A stretch of DNA of 20,797 bases from Flavobacteriales bacterium (GTDB lineage: Bacteria; Bacteroidota; Bacteroidia; Flavobacteriales_F; PHOS-HE28). The translations under genes and the position numbers were made by a program. Below are positions 8,016-15,892 of the stretch, one piece after another. Location: assembly GCA_020437875.1 (NCBI GenBank), contig JAGQVR010000007.1, positions 1 through 20,797 of the forward strand. The letters are read 5' to 3'. A model generated the notes under the pieces. That model did no database searches. It saw nothing but the letters and a program-made list of their open reading frames with translations, and was not told the origin of the DNA. Positions within the stretch are counted from its first letter, which is position 1. Each line of letters opens with the position of its first letter.

Positions 8016-8576
8016 ATGGACCTTAGCAAGATCATTTCCGTGGCCGGCAAGAGCGGCCTGTTCCGTGTCATCGCCCAAGGACGCCAGGCCGTCATCGCCG
8101 AGTCATTGCTAGACGGAAAGCGCATTCCGGTGCCTTCCAGTGCCAAGGTGAGCTCCCTGGATGAGATCAGCATGTTCACCACCGGCGATGATGTTCCCTT
8201 GAAGGAAGTGCTGAGCAAATTGCATGAAGTGGAGAAGGGCAAGGCGAGCATCGACCCTAAGGAGAGTGAGGACAAGCTCTTCGCGAAACTGACGGAGGCA
8301 CTGCCCGATGCCGACCGCGAGCGGATCTATGGCAGTGATGTGCGCAAGCTCTTCAGCTGGTACGATCAGTTGTTGAAGGCGGGCGAATTCGACAAGAAGG
8401 ACGAACCCAAGGAGGGCGAGAAGCCGGAGGAAAAGACGGCGAAGGCCAAGGCATCGAAAGAGGGCGATAAGAAGGCCAAGGCGGACACCGGTAAAAAGGC
8501 GGCCGCCACCCCCAAGCCCACCACCTCCAAGGCGAAGGCCACCACCATGCGGAAGAGCGCCCAACGCGGCGCCTGA
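8016..8576 (+). CDS. DUF5606-family protein with lysine/alanine-rich tail
   Basis: The first ~123 of 186 residues match a small conserved Bacteroidota family (DUF5606) of unknown function. Recognisable segments are MDLSKIISVAGKSGLFRVIA at the start, VIAESLLDGKRIPVP, SSLDEISMFTT, VPLKEVLSKLHE and a helical segment with DRERIYGSDVRKLFSWYDQL. There is no signal peptide, so it is probably cytoplasmic. Residues ~124-186 form a low-complexity tail: its first part is mixed Glu/Lys, then it becomes Lys/Ala/Thr/Pro-rich with about 17 lysines overall, resembling histone H1-like tails of bacterial DNA- or RNA-binding proteins. Nucleic-acid binding by the tail is inference. The gene sits 42 nt after the exported-protein gene and is followed by a hairpin terminator. 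Confidence 0.85.
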   Translation: MDLSKIISVAGKSGLFRVIAQGRQAVIAESLLDGKRIPVPSSAKVSSLDEISMFTTGDDVPLKEVLSKLHEVEKGKASIDPKESEDKLFAKLTEALPDADRERIYGSDVRKLFSWYDQLLKAGEFDKKDEPKEGEKPEEKTAKAKASKEGDKKAKADTGKKAAATPKPTTSKAKATTMRKSAQRGA

Positions 8577-8597
8577 CCCCCTTTGCATTTCGATCAT

Positions 8598-8633
8598 GCG
8601 CCTCCGGCGTGCCAGCGCGGTACCCGGAGGCGC
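8598..8633 (+). terminator. Probable intrinsic terminator after the DUF5606 gene
   Basis: A perfect 10-bp inverted repeat, gcgcctccgg (8598-8607) with ccggaggcgc (8624-8633), extends inward by five more pairs (8609-8613 with 8619-8623, one wobble) past a single bulged C, leaving a 5-nt loop. It is followed by tgtatttt. The stem is very stable but the T-run is interrupted. It lies 21 nt after the stop at 8576. Confidence 0.6.
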
Positions 8634-8662
8634 TGTATTTTGCACCCTCCGGAACCCTCTGC

Positions 8663-10654
8663 ATGAACCGATCCCTACCCGCCCGCACGGCGATCCTCGT
8701 CGGCATCATCGGAACCGTGGCCCTATTCGTGGCCTGGACGAGTGATGAAATGCCGCGCGCCCATGCCAACCATCATTCGGAACGAGAACTCGAGGCATTT
8801 CGGGGAGGGTCGCCGCTACCCATCGACCAGAACGAGTACTTCATGGGCAGCGGTGGCTGCGAAGGATGCCACGGCCTTGATGACATACCGGATGTATTCG
8901 CGAACCACACCGCTGATGGTGTCGATGTGAACCCGGTGGATTCCTGGCGTTCGACGATGATGGCCAATTCGGCAAAGGACCCCTTCTGGCGAGCGAAAGT
9001 GAGTCACGAGATCGCCGTGAACCCAGCGCATCAAGCTGCCTTGGAGGACAAATGCACGAGTTGCCACGCACCGATGGGCCGCTACGATAAGTTCCTCTCG
9101 GTCGGTGGTCACTACTCCATCCTGGAAATGACCATGGACCCCGTTGCGCTGGATGGTGTTTCCTGCCTGGCCTGCCATATGCAGGGGCCGGACAGCATCG
9201 GGCTCCTGAACTCAGGTGGATTGAAGTTCGATACCAACGACGTGGTATACGGGCCATACAACGCCGAGAATCTCTTCGGTGCACCGATGGAGTCCTTCGT
9301 CGGGTATGCACCGCATTATGGCGCCCACATCAATGATGCGGGACTATGTGCCGGTTGCCACACGCTGATCACGGAGACGGCCGACCTGGACGGTCAACTC
9401 ACGGGTGACCGCTTCGTGGAGCAGGCCACCTACCACGAATGGCTGAACTCGGTGTTCAACCCTGATCAGGACCCCGAGGCCGGTGGCGTGACCTGCCAGG
9501 GTTGCCACATGCCGCGCATCGAAGATCCCATGGTCATCTCGGCGCTCTACGACTTCCTGGCTTCGGAGGAATACCTGCGCAGCCCGTATGGCAAGCACGA
9601 ACTGGTGGGTGGGAACACCTTCATGCTGAACCTGCTGAAGACCAACCGCCAGGAACTATCCCTGACGGCCGATGCGGTGCAATTCGACAGCACCATCGCG
9701 CGCACCACCCGCATGTTGCAGGACCGGACGCTGCTGTTGCAGAACGAGGTGACCCAGCGCACATCGGATACGGCCTTCATCGATGTGACCTTGACGAACC
9801 TGGCCGGCCACAAGTTCCCAAGCGGTTATCCCGCGCGGCGCGCCTTCGTGGAACTGGTGGTGGAGGATGCCGATGGCGACACACTCTTCCGCAGCGGTGG
9901 ATGGGATGAGACGTACGAGGTCATCGGACACGACGCGGACTGGGAGCCGCACCACGATGTGATCCGGAACGAAGGGCAGGCACAGATCTACGAGATGGTG
10001 ATGGCCGATGTGAACGGGAACAAGACCACCGTCCTTGAGCGTGCCAAGGAGCCCTTGAAGGATAACCGCCTTGCCCCGCTCGGCTTCACTTCGACCCACT
10101 TCACCTATGACACCGTGCAGGTCGCTGGTGTCCCGGTGACCGATACCGACTTCAACCGGTACGAAGGTGGTGCCGAAGGCAGCGGGTCCGACAAGGTCCA
10201 CTACCATGTACCGATGAACGGCTACGCAGGGACCATCACCGTGCGGAGCCGGGTGTGGTACCAGAGCGCACCGCCACGTTGGATGGAGGAGATGTTCGCC
10301 TACAACACGCCCGAGATCGACCTGTTCCGGGACATGTACTCGGCAGCGGATGGAACGCCCGTGCTGGTGAAGGAGACCGAGGTCATCGACGTTTCCACCG
10401 GGGTCGACGATCTGGCCGAACTCGGTGTGCGGATCTTCCCGAACCCGGTAAGCGATGGCCAGCTGCGGATCGATGGGTTGGATCAGCGGGTGATCGGCGT
10501 CCAGGTGTTCGATGCGCGGGGTGTGCTCGTTCATGAACTGCGTCCGACCCGAAGCTCGCGCCTGACCCTTCCCCTGGCCGGTGCCGGAACCTACCTCGTC
10601 GTGATCCGCACGGCGGAGCGCCAGTTCGTTGAACGTGTCGTCGTGGTCCGTTGA
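8663..10654 (+). CDS. Five-heme cytochrome c with T9SS C-terminal sorting domain
   Basis: This 663-aa exported multiheme cytochrome has five CxxCH heme c sites at about residues 66-70, 131-135, 168-172, 229-233 and 278-282. A hydrophobic N-terminal segment (ILVGIIGTVALFVAW, 11-25) is the export signal. Residues ~380-570 are a heme-free beta-rich region with LTNLAGHKFPSGYPARR, a motif seen in other multiheme cytochromes. The last ~80 residues are a Por-type T9SS sorting domain (RIFPNPVSDGQLRI, VFDARG, GTYLVVIRTAE), so it should be secreted across the outer membrane or anchored on the surface. The ATG at 8663 was chosen because it starts the signal segment directly; a GTG at 8609 lies inside the upstream terminator hairpin. 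A role in extracellular electron transfer is inference, and the redox partner is unknown. TATTTTG at 8636-8642 could be a -7 box with a shortened spacer. Confidence 0.87.
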   Translation: MNRSLPARTAILVGIIGTVALFVAWTSDEMPRAHANHHSERELEAFRGGSPLPIDQNEYFMGSGGCEGCHGLDDIPDVFANHTADGVDVNPVDSWRSTMMANSAKDPFWRAKVSHEIAVNPAHQAALEDKCTSCHAPMGRYDKFLSVGGHYSILEMTMDPVALDGVSCLACHMQGPDSIGLLNSGGLKFDTNDVVYGPYNAENLFGAPMESFVGYAPHYGAHINDAGLCAGCHTLITETADLDGQLTGDRFVEQATYHEWLNSVFNPDQDPEAGGVTCQGCHMPRIEDPMVISALYDFLASEEYLRSPYGKHELVGGNTFMLNLLKTNRQELSLTADAVQFDSTIARTTRMLQDRTLLLQNEVTQRTSDTAFIDVTLTNLAGHKFPSGYPARRAFVELVVEDADGDTLFRSGGWDETYEVIGHDADWEPHHDVIRNEGQAQIYEMVMADVNGNKTTVLERAKEPLKDNRLAPLGFTSTHFTYDTVQVAGVPVTDTDFNRYEGGAEGSGSDKVHYHVPMNGYAGTITVRSRVWYQSAPPRWMEEMFAYNTPEIDLFRDMYSAADGTPVLVKETEVIDVSTGVDDLAELGVRIFPNPVSDGQLRIDGLDQRVIGVQVFDARGVLVHELRPTRSSRLTLPLAGAGTYLVVIRTAERQFVERVVVVR

Positions 10655-10683
10655 GGCTGCCGACCAACAGGAACAAGCACACC

Positions 10684-11898
10684 ATGCGCAAGACCTTTCT
10701 ACTGAGCGCGCTCGCCTTGAGCCTGGCGGCGCCGGCCCAAAATGAGGTGATCCAGGGGATCATCGACGCGATGGAGATCGATTCGATGATCACCTATGTG
10801 GAGGAGATGTCCGGTGAGGTGGCCGTGGACCTGGGATCCGGTCCGGTGGTGATCAACAGCCGTCACTCGGATCATGCGGGTAACGCGCTGGCGCAACAGT
10901 ACTACGAACTGAAGCTGGCCTCCTTCGGTTACATCACCGAGGCACAGGCCTTCAACGCCACGGGACGCAATGTGCTGGCCACCAAGCTCGGCTCGGTACA
11001 CCCCGAGGAGATCGTGGTACTGTGCGCACATTACGATGCCATGCCTCCCGGTGGTCTGTACAACGCGCCGGCAGCGGATGATGATGGCAGTGGTTGTGCA
11101 GCACTGCTGGAGGCCGCCCGGGTCTTGCAAGGGATCCCTTTCGAACGGACCATCGTATTCGCCCTGTGGGACCAGGAGGAGCAGGGGAAGATCGGAAGCA
11201 TCCACTACGCGAACGCGATGGCCGCCAACGACGAGGACATCGTGGGCGTGGTGAATATGGACGCGATCGCTTATGATGGCAATGGGGACAAGAAGGCCCG
11301 TGTGCATGCACGGCCGGTGGCGAACTCCATGGCCATCGCCGATACCGTGTTCGCCATCCTGGAGCGCTACGAGATCGACATCGACCTGTTGCTCACCAAC
11401 CCCGGTGCAACGTATAGCGATCATGCATCATTCTGGTCAGCTGGCTACGGTGCGGTGCTGATGATCGAGGAGTTCACAGGTGATGGGAACCCATACTACC
11501 ACACACAGAACGATCGCGTGCAGCACTTCGATGTGCCCTATTTCGAGAAGATGGCGAAACTCTCCGTTGCGAGCATGGCCGCGCTGGCGATGCCCTTCGA
11601 TCCCACCGCCTCGGTTCCTGACTGGTCAGGGACGGGAGGTGTGGCGCTCATCGCCTATCCGAACCCGACATCAAGCCGCTCCATGGTCCGAATGAATGTC
11701 CCGGAGGGTGGACGTGTGCGTGTAACAGTCTTGAACGCGGTGGGCCAGGAAGTGGTGTTGCTGCTCGACGCGGTCCTTCCCGTCGGTGAACGATCGATGG
11801 ATCTGGACCTGTCACGACTTGCCCCGGGTGCTTACACCGTAAGGGCTGCACGCGAGGACGGCTCGTTCAATGCCATCCGGGTGCTCCGCATCCCATGA
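10684..11898 (+). CDS. Secreted M28-family metallopeptidase with T9SS sorting domain
   Basis: This 404-aa zinc aminopeptidase-like protein has a signal peptide (MRKTFLLSALALSLAAPAQ) and an M28 catalytic domain. The expected dizinc ligands appear in order: His116 in CAHYDAM, Asp in ADDDGSG (~132-134), Glu pair 165-166 in DQEEQG (catalytic base and ligand), Asp193 in NMDAIAYD, and His273 in YYHTQND. The supporting segment YSDHASFWSAGYGAVLMIEE is also typical. Residues ~325-404 are a Por-type T9SS sorting domain (AYPNPTSSRS, VLNAVGQEV, LAPGAYTVRA). It should be a surface or extracellular exopeptidase. The ATG at 10684 gives a clean signal peptide; a TTG at 10651 would add 11 unlikely residues. 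It lies 29 nt after the cytochrome, so the two are probably co-transcribed. Its TGA abuts the opposing cupredoxin stop. Confidence 0.92.
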   Translation: MRKTFLLSALALSLAAPAQNEVIQGIIDAMEIDSMITYVEEMSGEVAVDLGSGPVVINSRHSDHAGNALAQQYYELKLASFGYITEAQAFNATGRNVLATKLGSVHPEEIVVLCAHYDAMPPGGLYNAPAADDDGSGCAALLEAARVLQGIPFERTIVFALWDQEEQGKIGSIHYANAMAANDEDIVGVVNMDAIAYDGNGDKKARVHARPVANSMAIADTVFAILERYEIDIDLLLTNPGATYSDHASFWSAGYGAVLMIEEFTGDGNPYYHTQNDRVQHFDVPYFEKMAKLSVASMAALAMPFDPTASVPDWSGTGGVALIAYPNPTSSRSMVRMNVPEGGRVRVTVLNAVGQEVVLLLDAVLPVGERSMDLDLSRLAPGAYTVRAAREDGSFNAIRVLRIP

Positions 11899-12528
11899 TC
11901 ACTGCTTGCTGAAGCGCCGAACGGTGATCCGCTCCGGGGCTTCCACGATCCTTAGCAGGTAGTTCCCCGGGGCGAGCGCACCCACGTGCAACCTGGTCTG
12001 CTTCCCTTGGGCGGCATTGGCCGTCATCAAGATGCGGCCATCCAGGCTGATCACTTCGAAACGTTCGATGCGGCGGTCACCGGTCTCCACAAGAAGGTGG
12101 TCCTTTGCCGGGACCGGGGACAACCTGATCGGTGTTGGAGCGGCGGTCTCGCCTACGGCATTCGGCTCGAGCACGAAGATCCGACCTGTCTGCGTGGCGG
12201 AGTGCCCTTCGCTGCCGCACATGTAGTTGTACACGCCCGGGATGGTGAAGGTGTGCGAATAGGTCCAATCGTCATTGGATGGGTCCCCGTTGGTGAAGCC
12301 TTCCGGGTTGGCCGGATAGAAGTCCAGCCGGCCGTCCACATTGTGGGTGCCGTTATCATTGGTCCATGTGACGATGTCGCCGATCTCGATGGTGACGATG
12401 TTCGGCGCGTAGTAGGGAAGGACCGGCCCGAGGGTGCTGCCACCGACCTCAACGAAGTGCTCCGTCTGTGCGATGGAGCCATGGGGTATTGCCACGATGG
12501 CTAGAAGCAGGAGAGGTCGCATGCGCAT
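11899..12528 (-). CDS. Secreted cupredoxin (plastocyanin/azurin-like) with T9SS sorting domain
   Basis: This 209-aa blue-copper-like electron carrier has a signal peptide (MRMRPLLLLAIVAIPHGSIAQ). Its single cupredoxin domain (~24-125) includes APNIVTIEIGDIVTWTNDNG and the first copper ligand His in GTHNV. The second loop is VYNYMCGSEGHSATQTG, where C-x4-H follows azurin/rusticyanin spacing. The axial Met usually found 4-5 residues after His is absent; Gln or Thr occupies that region, as Gln does in stellacyanin. After a short linker, residues ~138-209 are a Por-type T9SS sorting domain (RLSPVPAKDHLLVE, VISLDGRI, LAPGNYLLRI). Two ATGs, 12528 and 12522, are possible. It lies 78 nt after the S9 peptidase gene on the same strand and may share its message or use its own promoter. 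Expected location: cell surface or outside. Confidence 0.87.
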   Translation of the reverse strand: MRMRPLLLLAIVAIPHGSIAQTEHFVEVGGSTLGPVLPYYAPNIVTIEIGDIVTWTNDNGTHNVDGRLDFYPANPEGFTNGDPSNDDWTYSHTFTIPGVYNYMCGSEGHSATQTGRIFVLEPNAVGETAAPTPIRLSPVPAKDHLLVETGDRRIERFEVISLDGRILMTANAAQGKQTRLHVGALAPGNYLLRIVEAPERITVRRFSKQ

Positions 12529-12549
12529 GTTGTCCTTCAGGTCCGACCG

Positions 12550-12557
12550 CGAAACTA
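12550..12557 (-). promoter_or_regulatory. Weak candidate -7 box of the cupredoxin gene
   Basis: On the minus strand, TAGTTTCG differs from TAnnTTTG at one base and ends 21 nt before the ATG at 12528. The nearest TTG (12570-12568) is too close, with 10 bp spacing. Transcription from the peptidase upstream is the alternative. Confidence 0.22.
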
Positions 12558-12606
12558 CAGCCGCTGGCAAGTGATCCTGTTCCCCCTGGGCGTCATTCGA
12601 GGAGGC

Positions 12607-14775
12607 CTACTTGGCGGAGGGATTCAGGTACCGGTCAATATGGTCGAGCACCTTGTTCATCAAGTGTACCCGGTCCCTTCCCCGCACATTGTGGCCATGG
12701 CCCGGGTATTCGAAGAAGTCCACCGGGATGCCCTTGTCCACACAGGCCTTCAAAAAGCGGAGGGAATGCTCCGGTAGTACGACATCATCCTTGCCACCGG
12801 TGATGATCAGGAGTGGATCCTGCAGGCGTTCCGCACCGATGACCATGCTCGTGGCGGTATAACCTTCCGGGTTCTCTTGCGGCGTGTCCATATACCGTTC
12901 GGTGTACATCACCTCGTACAGGCTCCAATCCATCACCGGTCCGCCAGCCACACCAACTTTGAAGACACCCGGATGACGTGTCAGCATGGCCGTGGTCATG
13001 TGCCCCCCGAAGCTCCAGCCATGCACGCCTATCCGCGTGGTGTCCACGTACGGAAGGCTCCGCAGGAAGTCGACCCCGCGCATCTGGTCCTTCACCTCCA
13101 ATACCCCCAGATGCCGGTGTATGACCTGCTCGAAATCGCGGCCCCGGTTGCCACTGCCGTGACCATCGACCGTCCAGACCAGGTAGCCCCGTTCCGCTGC
13201 CTCCAGCATCCAGTGCGAAGCCCCTCCGAGGAAGCTGTTCGTCACCAGTTGCACGTGGGGGCCGTTGTACACGTAGATCAGCACCGGGTACTTCCCTTCC
13301 TCCTTGAAATAGCTCGGCTTGATGAGGCGTGCGTTCAGGCGGTCACCGTTCTCGCCGGGAACGGTCAACAGTTCCACGCTGCCCACGGTGTATCCGGCCA
13401 GCGGATCCTTCGACGTGAGCAACTCCTTCATCACCGCTCCAGTGCGGCTGTCGCGAAGGACGATCCGCCCGGGAACGCTGAGGCTGCTCCACGAGTCGAT
13501 GAGCGTCCGGCCGTCGCTGCTGAGCCGCCCGTGGTGCGTGCCAGCCTCCTGGGTCAGTCGGCTCACCTTGCCCGAACGCAGTTCCACGCGATAGAGGTGG
13601 GTCTCGTTCGCACCGGAAGGTCGTCCGGCTTGGATCGCTGCGGTACCTTCCACGATGACGAAGCTCTCCTTCGGGTCCCAACCCACCACGTCGGTGACCG
13701 ACCAAAGGCCTTTCGTCAGTTGCCTCACCTCCCTGTTCGCCACGTCGTAACGGTAGAGGTGGTTCCATCCATCGCGTTGGCTCTGCCAGATGTACTGCCC
13801 GTTGTGCGTCTTCAGGAAGTGGGCCGGGTGCTGCGGTTCGAGGTAGACGGAGTCGGTCTCCGCGAGCAGCGTGGCCTTCTCATTTCCGGTGTTCGGGTCG
13901 TAGCGCACCAGGCGCAGGTGCTCCGTCGCACGGTCCAGATGCACCACGTGCACGAAGTCTCCATCGGCGCTCCAACCGATGTTGGTCAGGTATTGGTCCG
14001 CTGGCATACCAGTGCGCAGGAAGGTCGTCCTGCCGCTGCCGAGATCGAACACGCCGACGGTCACCACATGGCTGCTGTCACCGGCCATCGGGTAACGGAT
14101 CTTGTCGAAGGTGCTCGGACGCGTGCTGATGTCCTCCAGGTGGTAGGGCGTCACCATGCGTTCATCCATCCGGTAGAAGGCGAGCTTGTCACCGGTCGGG
14201 GACCAGAAGGTGCCCTGGGTGATCCCGTATTCCTGCCGGTGCACGCTCTGCCCGTTCACGATGCCGTCCGATCCGTCCGAGGTGATCCGGGTGGGACCCT
14301 TCTTCCCCTCCTCCAGCACGTACAGGTCATTGTCCACGGTGAATGCGATCGCACCTGTCTTCGGGTGGATGTCCTCGTTGGTGGCATCCTCCGGCAACTC
14401 CGTGGTCGTGGTGGTGCGGCTTTCGAGGGTATGTACGTGGTAACGGCTGTTGTGCCAGAAACGGAAACGCTCGGGGTCGAGCCAGGTAATGGGCGGGATG
14501 GCCTTCAGTTTGACGGTGTCCGCGATGGCCGCATTGAGCGTGGCCAGGTCGATGATGGGAAGGTCCATGCTCTTGCCCAGAGTGCCACGCATGAGACGGT
14601 CCTCCTTCACGTAACTGTACGTTGGTGAACCCTCGACCCACTGCAGTCCTTTCAAGCGTTCCGGTGCCAGATCGGTGCCCGCCTTGAGGATGGCATCGCG
14701 CAGCGTGAGCGCCTGCTGCGCAACAACGAAGAACGGGAGCACGAAGGCGAGTAGAAGGGCCGCGGGTCGGTTCAT
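12607..14775 (-). CDS. Exported S9 prolyl oligopeptidase-family peptidase (DPP-IV type)
   Basis: This 722-aa serine exopeptidase likely removes X-Pro or related dipeptides from peptide N-termini. It has a signal peptide (MNRPAALLLAFVLPFFVVAQ), an N-terminal DPP-IV beta-propeller (~90-450: SPTGDKLAFYRMDERMV carries the region of the substrate-binding Glu; RDGWNHLYRYD and WDPKESFVIVEG are blade-like repeats), and a C-terminal alpha/beta hydrolase. The catalytic triad is Ser588 in HGWSFGGH, Asp ~663 in GGKDD and His ~693 in PGHGHN. Length (about 700-740) is normal. The ATG at 14775 gives a proper signal peptide; an ATG 13 codons upstream would bury it. It has no T9SS domain, so it is probably periplasmic. 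It begins 35 nt after peroxidase B on the same strand. With the M28 enzyme it points to peptide scavenging. Confidence 0.93.
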   Translation of the reverse strand: MNRPAALLLAFVLPFFVVAQQALTLRDAILKAGTDLAPERLKGLQWVEGSPTYSYVKEDRLMRGTLGKSMDLPIIDLATLNAAIADTVKLKAIPPITWLDPERFRFWHNSRYHVHTLESRTTTTTELPEDATNEDIHPKTGAIAFTVDNDLYVLEEGKKGPTRITSDGSDGIVNGQSVHRQEYGITQGTFWSPTGDKLAFYRMDERMVTPYHLEDISTRPSTFDKIRYPMAGDSSHVVTVGVFDLGSGRTTFLRTGMPADQYLTNIGWSADGDFVHVVHLDRATEHLRLVRYDPNTGNEKATLLAETDSVYLEPQHPAHFLKTHNGQYIWQSQRDGWNHLYRYDVANREVRQLTKGLWSVTDVVGWDPKESFVIVEGTAAIQAGRPSGANETHLYRVELRSGKVSRLTQEAGTHHGRLSSDGRTLIDSWSSLSVPGRIVLRDSRTGAVMKELLTSKDPLAGYTVGSVELLTVPGENGDRLNARLIKPSYFKEEGKYPVLIYVYNGPHVQLVTNSFLGGASHWMLEAAERGYLVWTVDGHGSGNRGRDFEQVIHRHLGVLEVKDQMRGVDFLRSLPYVDTTRIGVHGWSFGGHMTTAMLTRHPGVFKVGVAGGPVMDWSLYEVMYTERYMDTPQENPEGYTATSMVIGAERLQDPLLIITGGKDDVVLPEHSLRFLKACVDKGIPVDFFEYPGHGHNVRGRDRVHLMNKVLDHIDRYLNPSAK

Positions 14776-14810
14776 AAGGTTCGGTTGTAGGGCGAAGATG
14801 GCGATCCGGT

Positions 14811-15890
14811 TCAATCCAGCGGTGGACCGAATGCCGGTTCGGCGAGGAAAGTGGTGTCCGTGAGCGCTTCGAGGAATTGGACGAGATCCTTGCGGTCCTC
14901 ATGGTCGAGGTGCACCACTCCGAGCTTCCATGCATACATGTGGTCGTCGAAGTTCGGGGTGTTCAGATGGACACCATCCGCGTAGAAGTCGACCACATCG
15001 GCCAGCGTGGCGAAGCGGCCGTCGTGCATGTAGGGTGCGCTCACCGCACAGTTCCGCAGGGTGGGTGTCTTGAAGCGGCCCATGTGCCAGGCCTTGCCCG
15101 AGACGCCGCCCAGTCCGGGATCGGTGATCAAGCTGTCCAGCCCGATGTTCGCGACGGCGTGGTCCTGGAAGAGTGGCAGGCCATGGCAATCCGCGCAATG
15201 CGCGCGCCCGAAGAAGAGGTCCTTCCCGCGGACCTGCGCTGCTGTGAGGGCCGTGGAGTCGCAACCGTAATGGAAGCGGTCGAACGGCGAGTCGAAGGAG
15301 GTCAGGGTCCGCTCGAACTGGGCCAGGGCGTATACGACGTGCAGGCTGTCGAAGTCCATGGTACCGAAGGCGCGTTGGAAGTGTTCCTCGTAGTCCGGCT
15401 GCTCCTTCAAGCGCTGGACCACTTCGGACCATTCATTGAACTGTTCACGATGATCACGGACCGGCTCGAAAGCCTGCAACTCCAACGTCAGGCCCCGGGC
15501 ATCCCAGAAGAAGAAGTGGTTCCAGGCCAGGTTCACCAAGGCCATCGCGTTGCGCGATCCCTGCCGGTCCCGGACCCCTGTGGAATAGCGCCGTGGATCG
15601 CTGAACGCATGTTGCTGCACATGGCAGCTGCTGCACGCGATATCGCCATCACGAGACAAGGCCTTCTCGTAGAACAAGCGACGCCCCAGCGCGATGCCTT
15701 CCGTGGTGAGCGGGTTGTCATAGGGAAGGATCGGGGCATGTTCTTCGGTCACGGCCCATTCCGGATAGGACAGGCTGGCCGGAGCGGGGCCATTGGATGA
15801 GGCGACCGCGATGGGCCGCCGCTGATCACATCCGGTCGACCAAAGGACCGCAACAGCGCAGATGCAGGTGAGTCCACGACCGATGAGCAC
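14811..15890 (-). CDS. Diheme cytochrome c peroxidase/MauG-family lipoprotein (paralog B)
   Basis: This 359-aa protein has a probable lipoprotein signal (hydrophobic CAVAVLWSTG, Cys21) and two heme c sites, C86-SSC-H90 and C232-ADC-H236, typical of bacterial diheme peroxidases and MauG-like enzymes. These use peroxide or other oxidants with electrons from small cytochromes or copper proteins. Family motifs include GRRLFYEKALS, FFFWDAR, QFERTL and TPTLRNCAVSAPYMHDGRF. Compared with its neighbour, WDGR has become WDAR and the DPGEM segment has become DHREQ (about 146-150), keeping the Glu but losing the Met. The start is a GTG at 15890, two bases after the TGA of the upstream paralog, which implies translational coupling; no in-frame ATG fits. 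The substrate is unknown. Confidence 0.88.
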   Translation of the reverse strand: MLIGRGLTCICAVAVLWSTGCDQRRPIAVASSNGPAPASLSYPEWAVTEEHAPILPYDNPLTTEGIALGRRLFYEKALSRDGDIACSSCHVQQHAFSDPRRYSTGVRDRQGSRNAMALVNLAWNHFFFWDARGLTLELQAFEPVRDHREQFNEWSEVVQRLKEQPDYEEHFQRAFGTMDFDSLHVVYALAQFERTLTSFDSPFDRFHYGCDSTALTAAQVRGKDLFFGRAHCADCHGLPLFQDHAVANIGLDSLITDPGLGGVSGKAWHMGRFKTPTLRNCAVSAPYMHDGRFATLADVVDFYADGVHLNTPNFDDHMYAWKLGVVHLDHEDRKDLVQFLEALTDTTFLAEPAFGPPLD

Positions 15891-15892
15891 GG

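Noticed and set aside
8609..8662. Upstream GTG start for the multiheme cytochrome
   Set aside because: It falls in the terminator hairpin and would put 18 odd residues before a clean signal segment starting at 8663.
12877..14628. 583-codon open frame antisense to the S9 peptidase
   Set aside because: It is a codon-bias shadow of a well-supported peptidase with an intact catalytic triad on the other strand.
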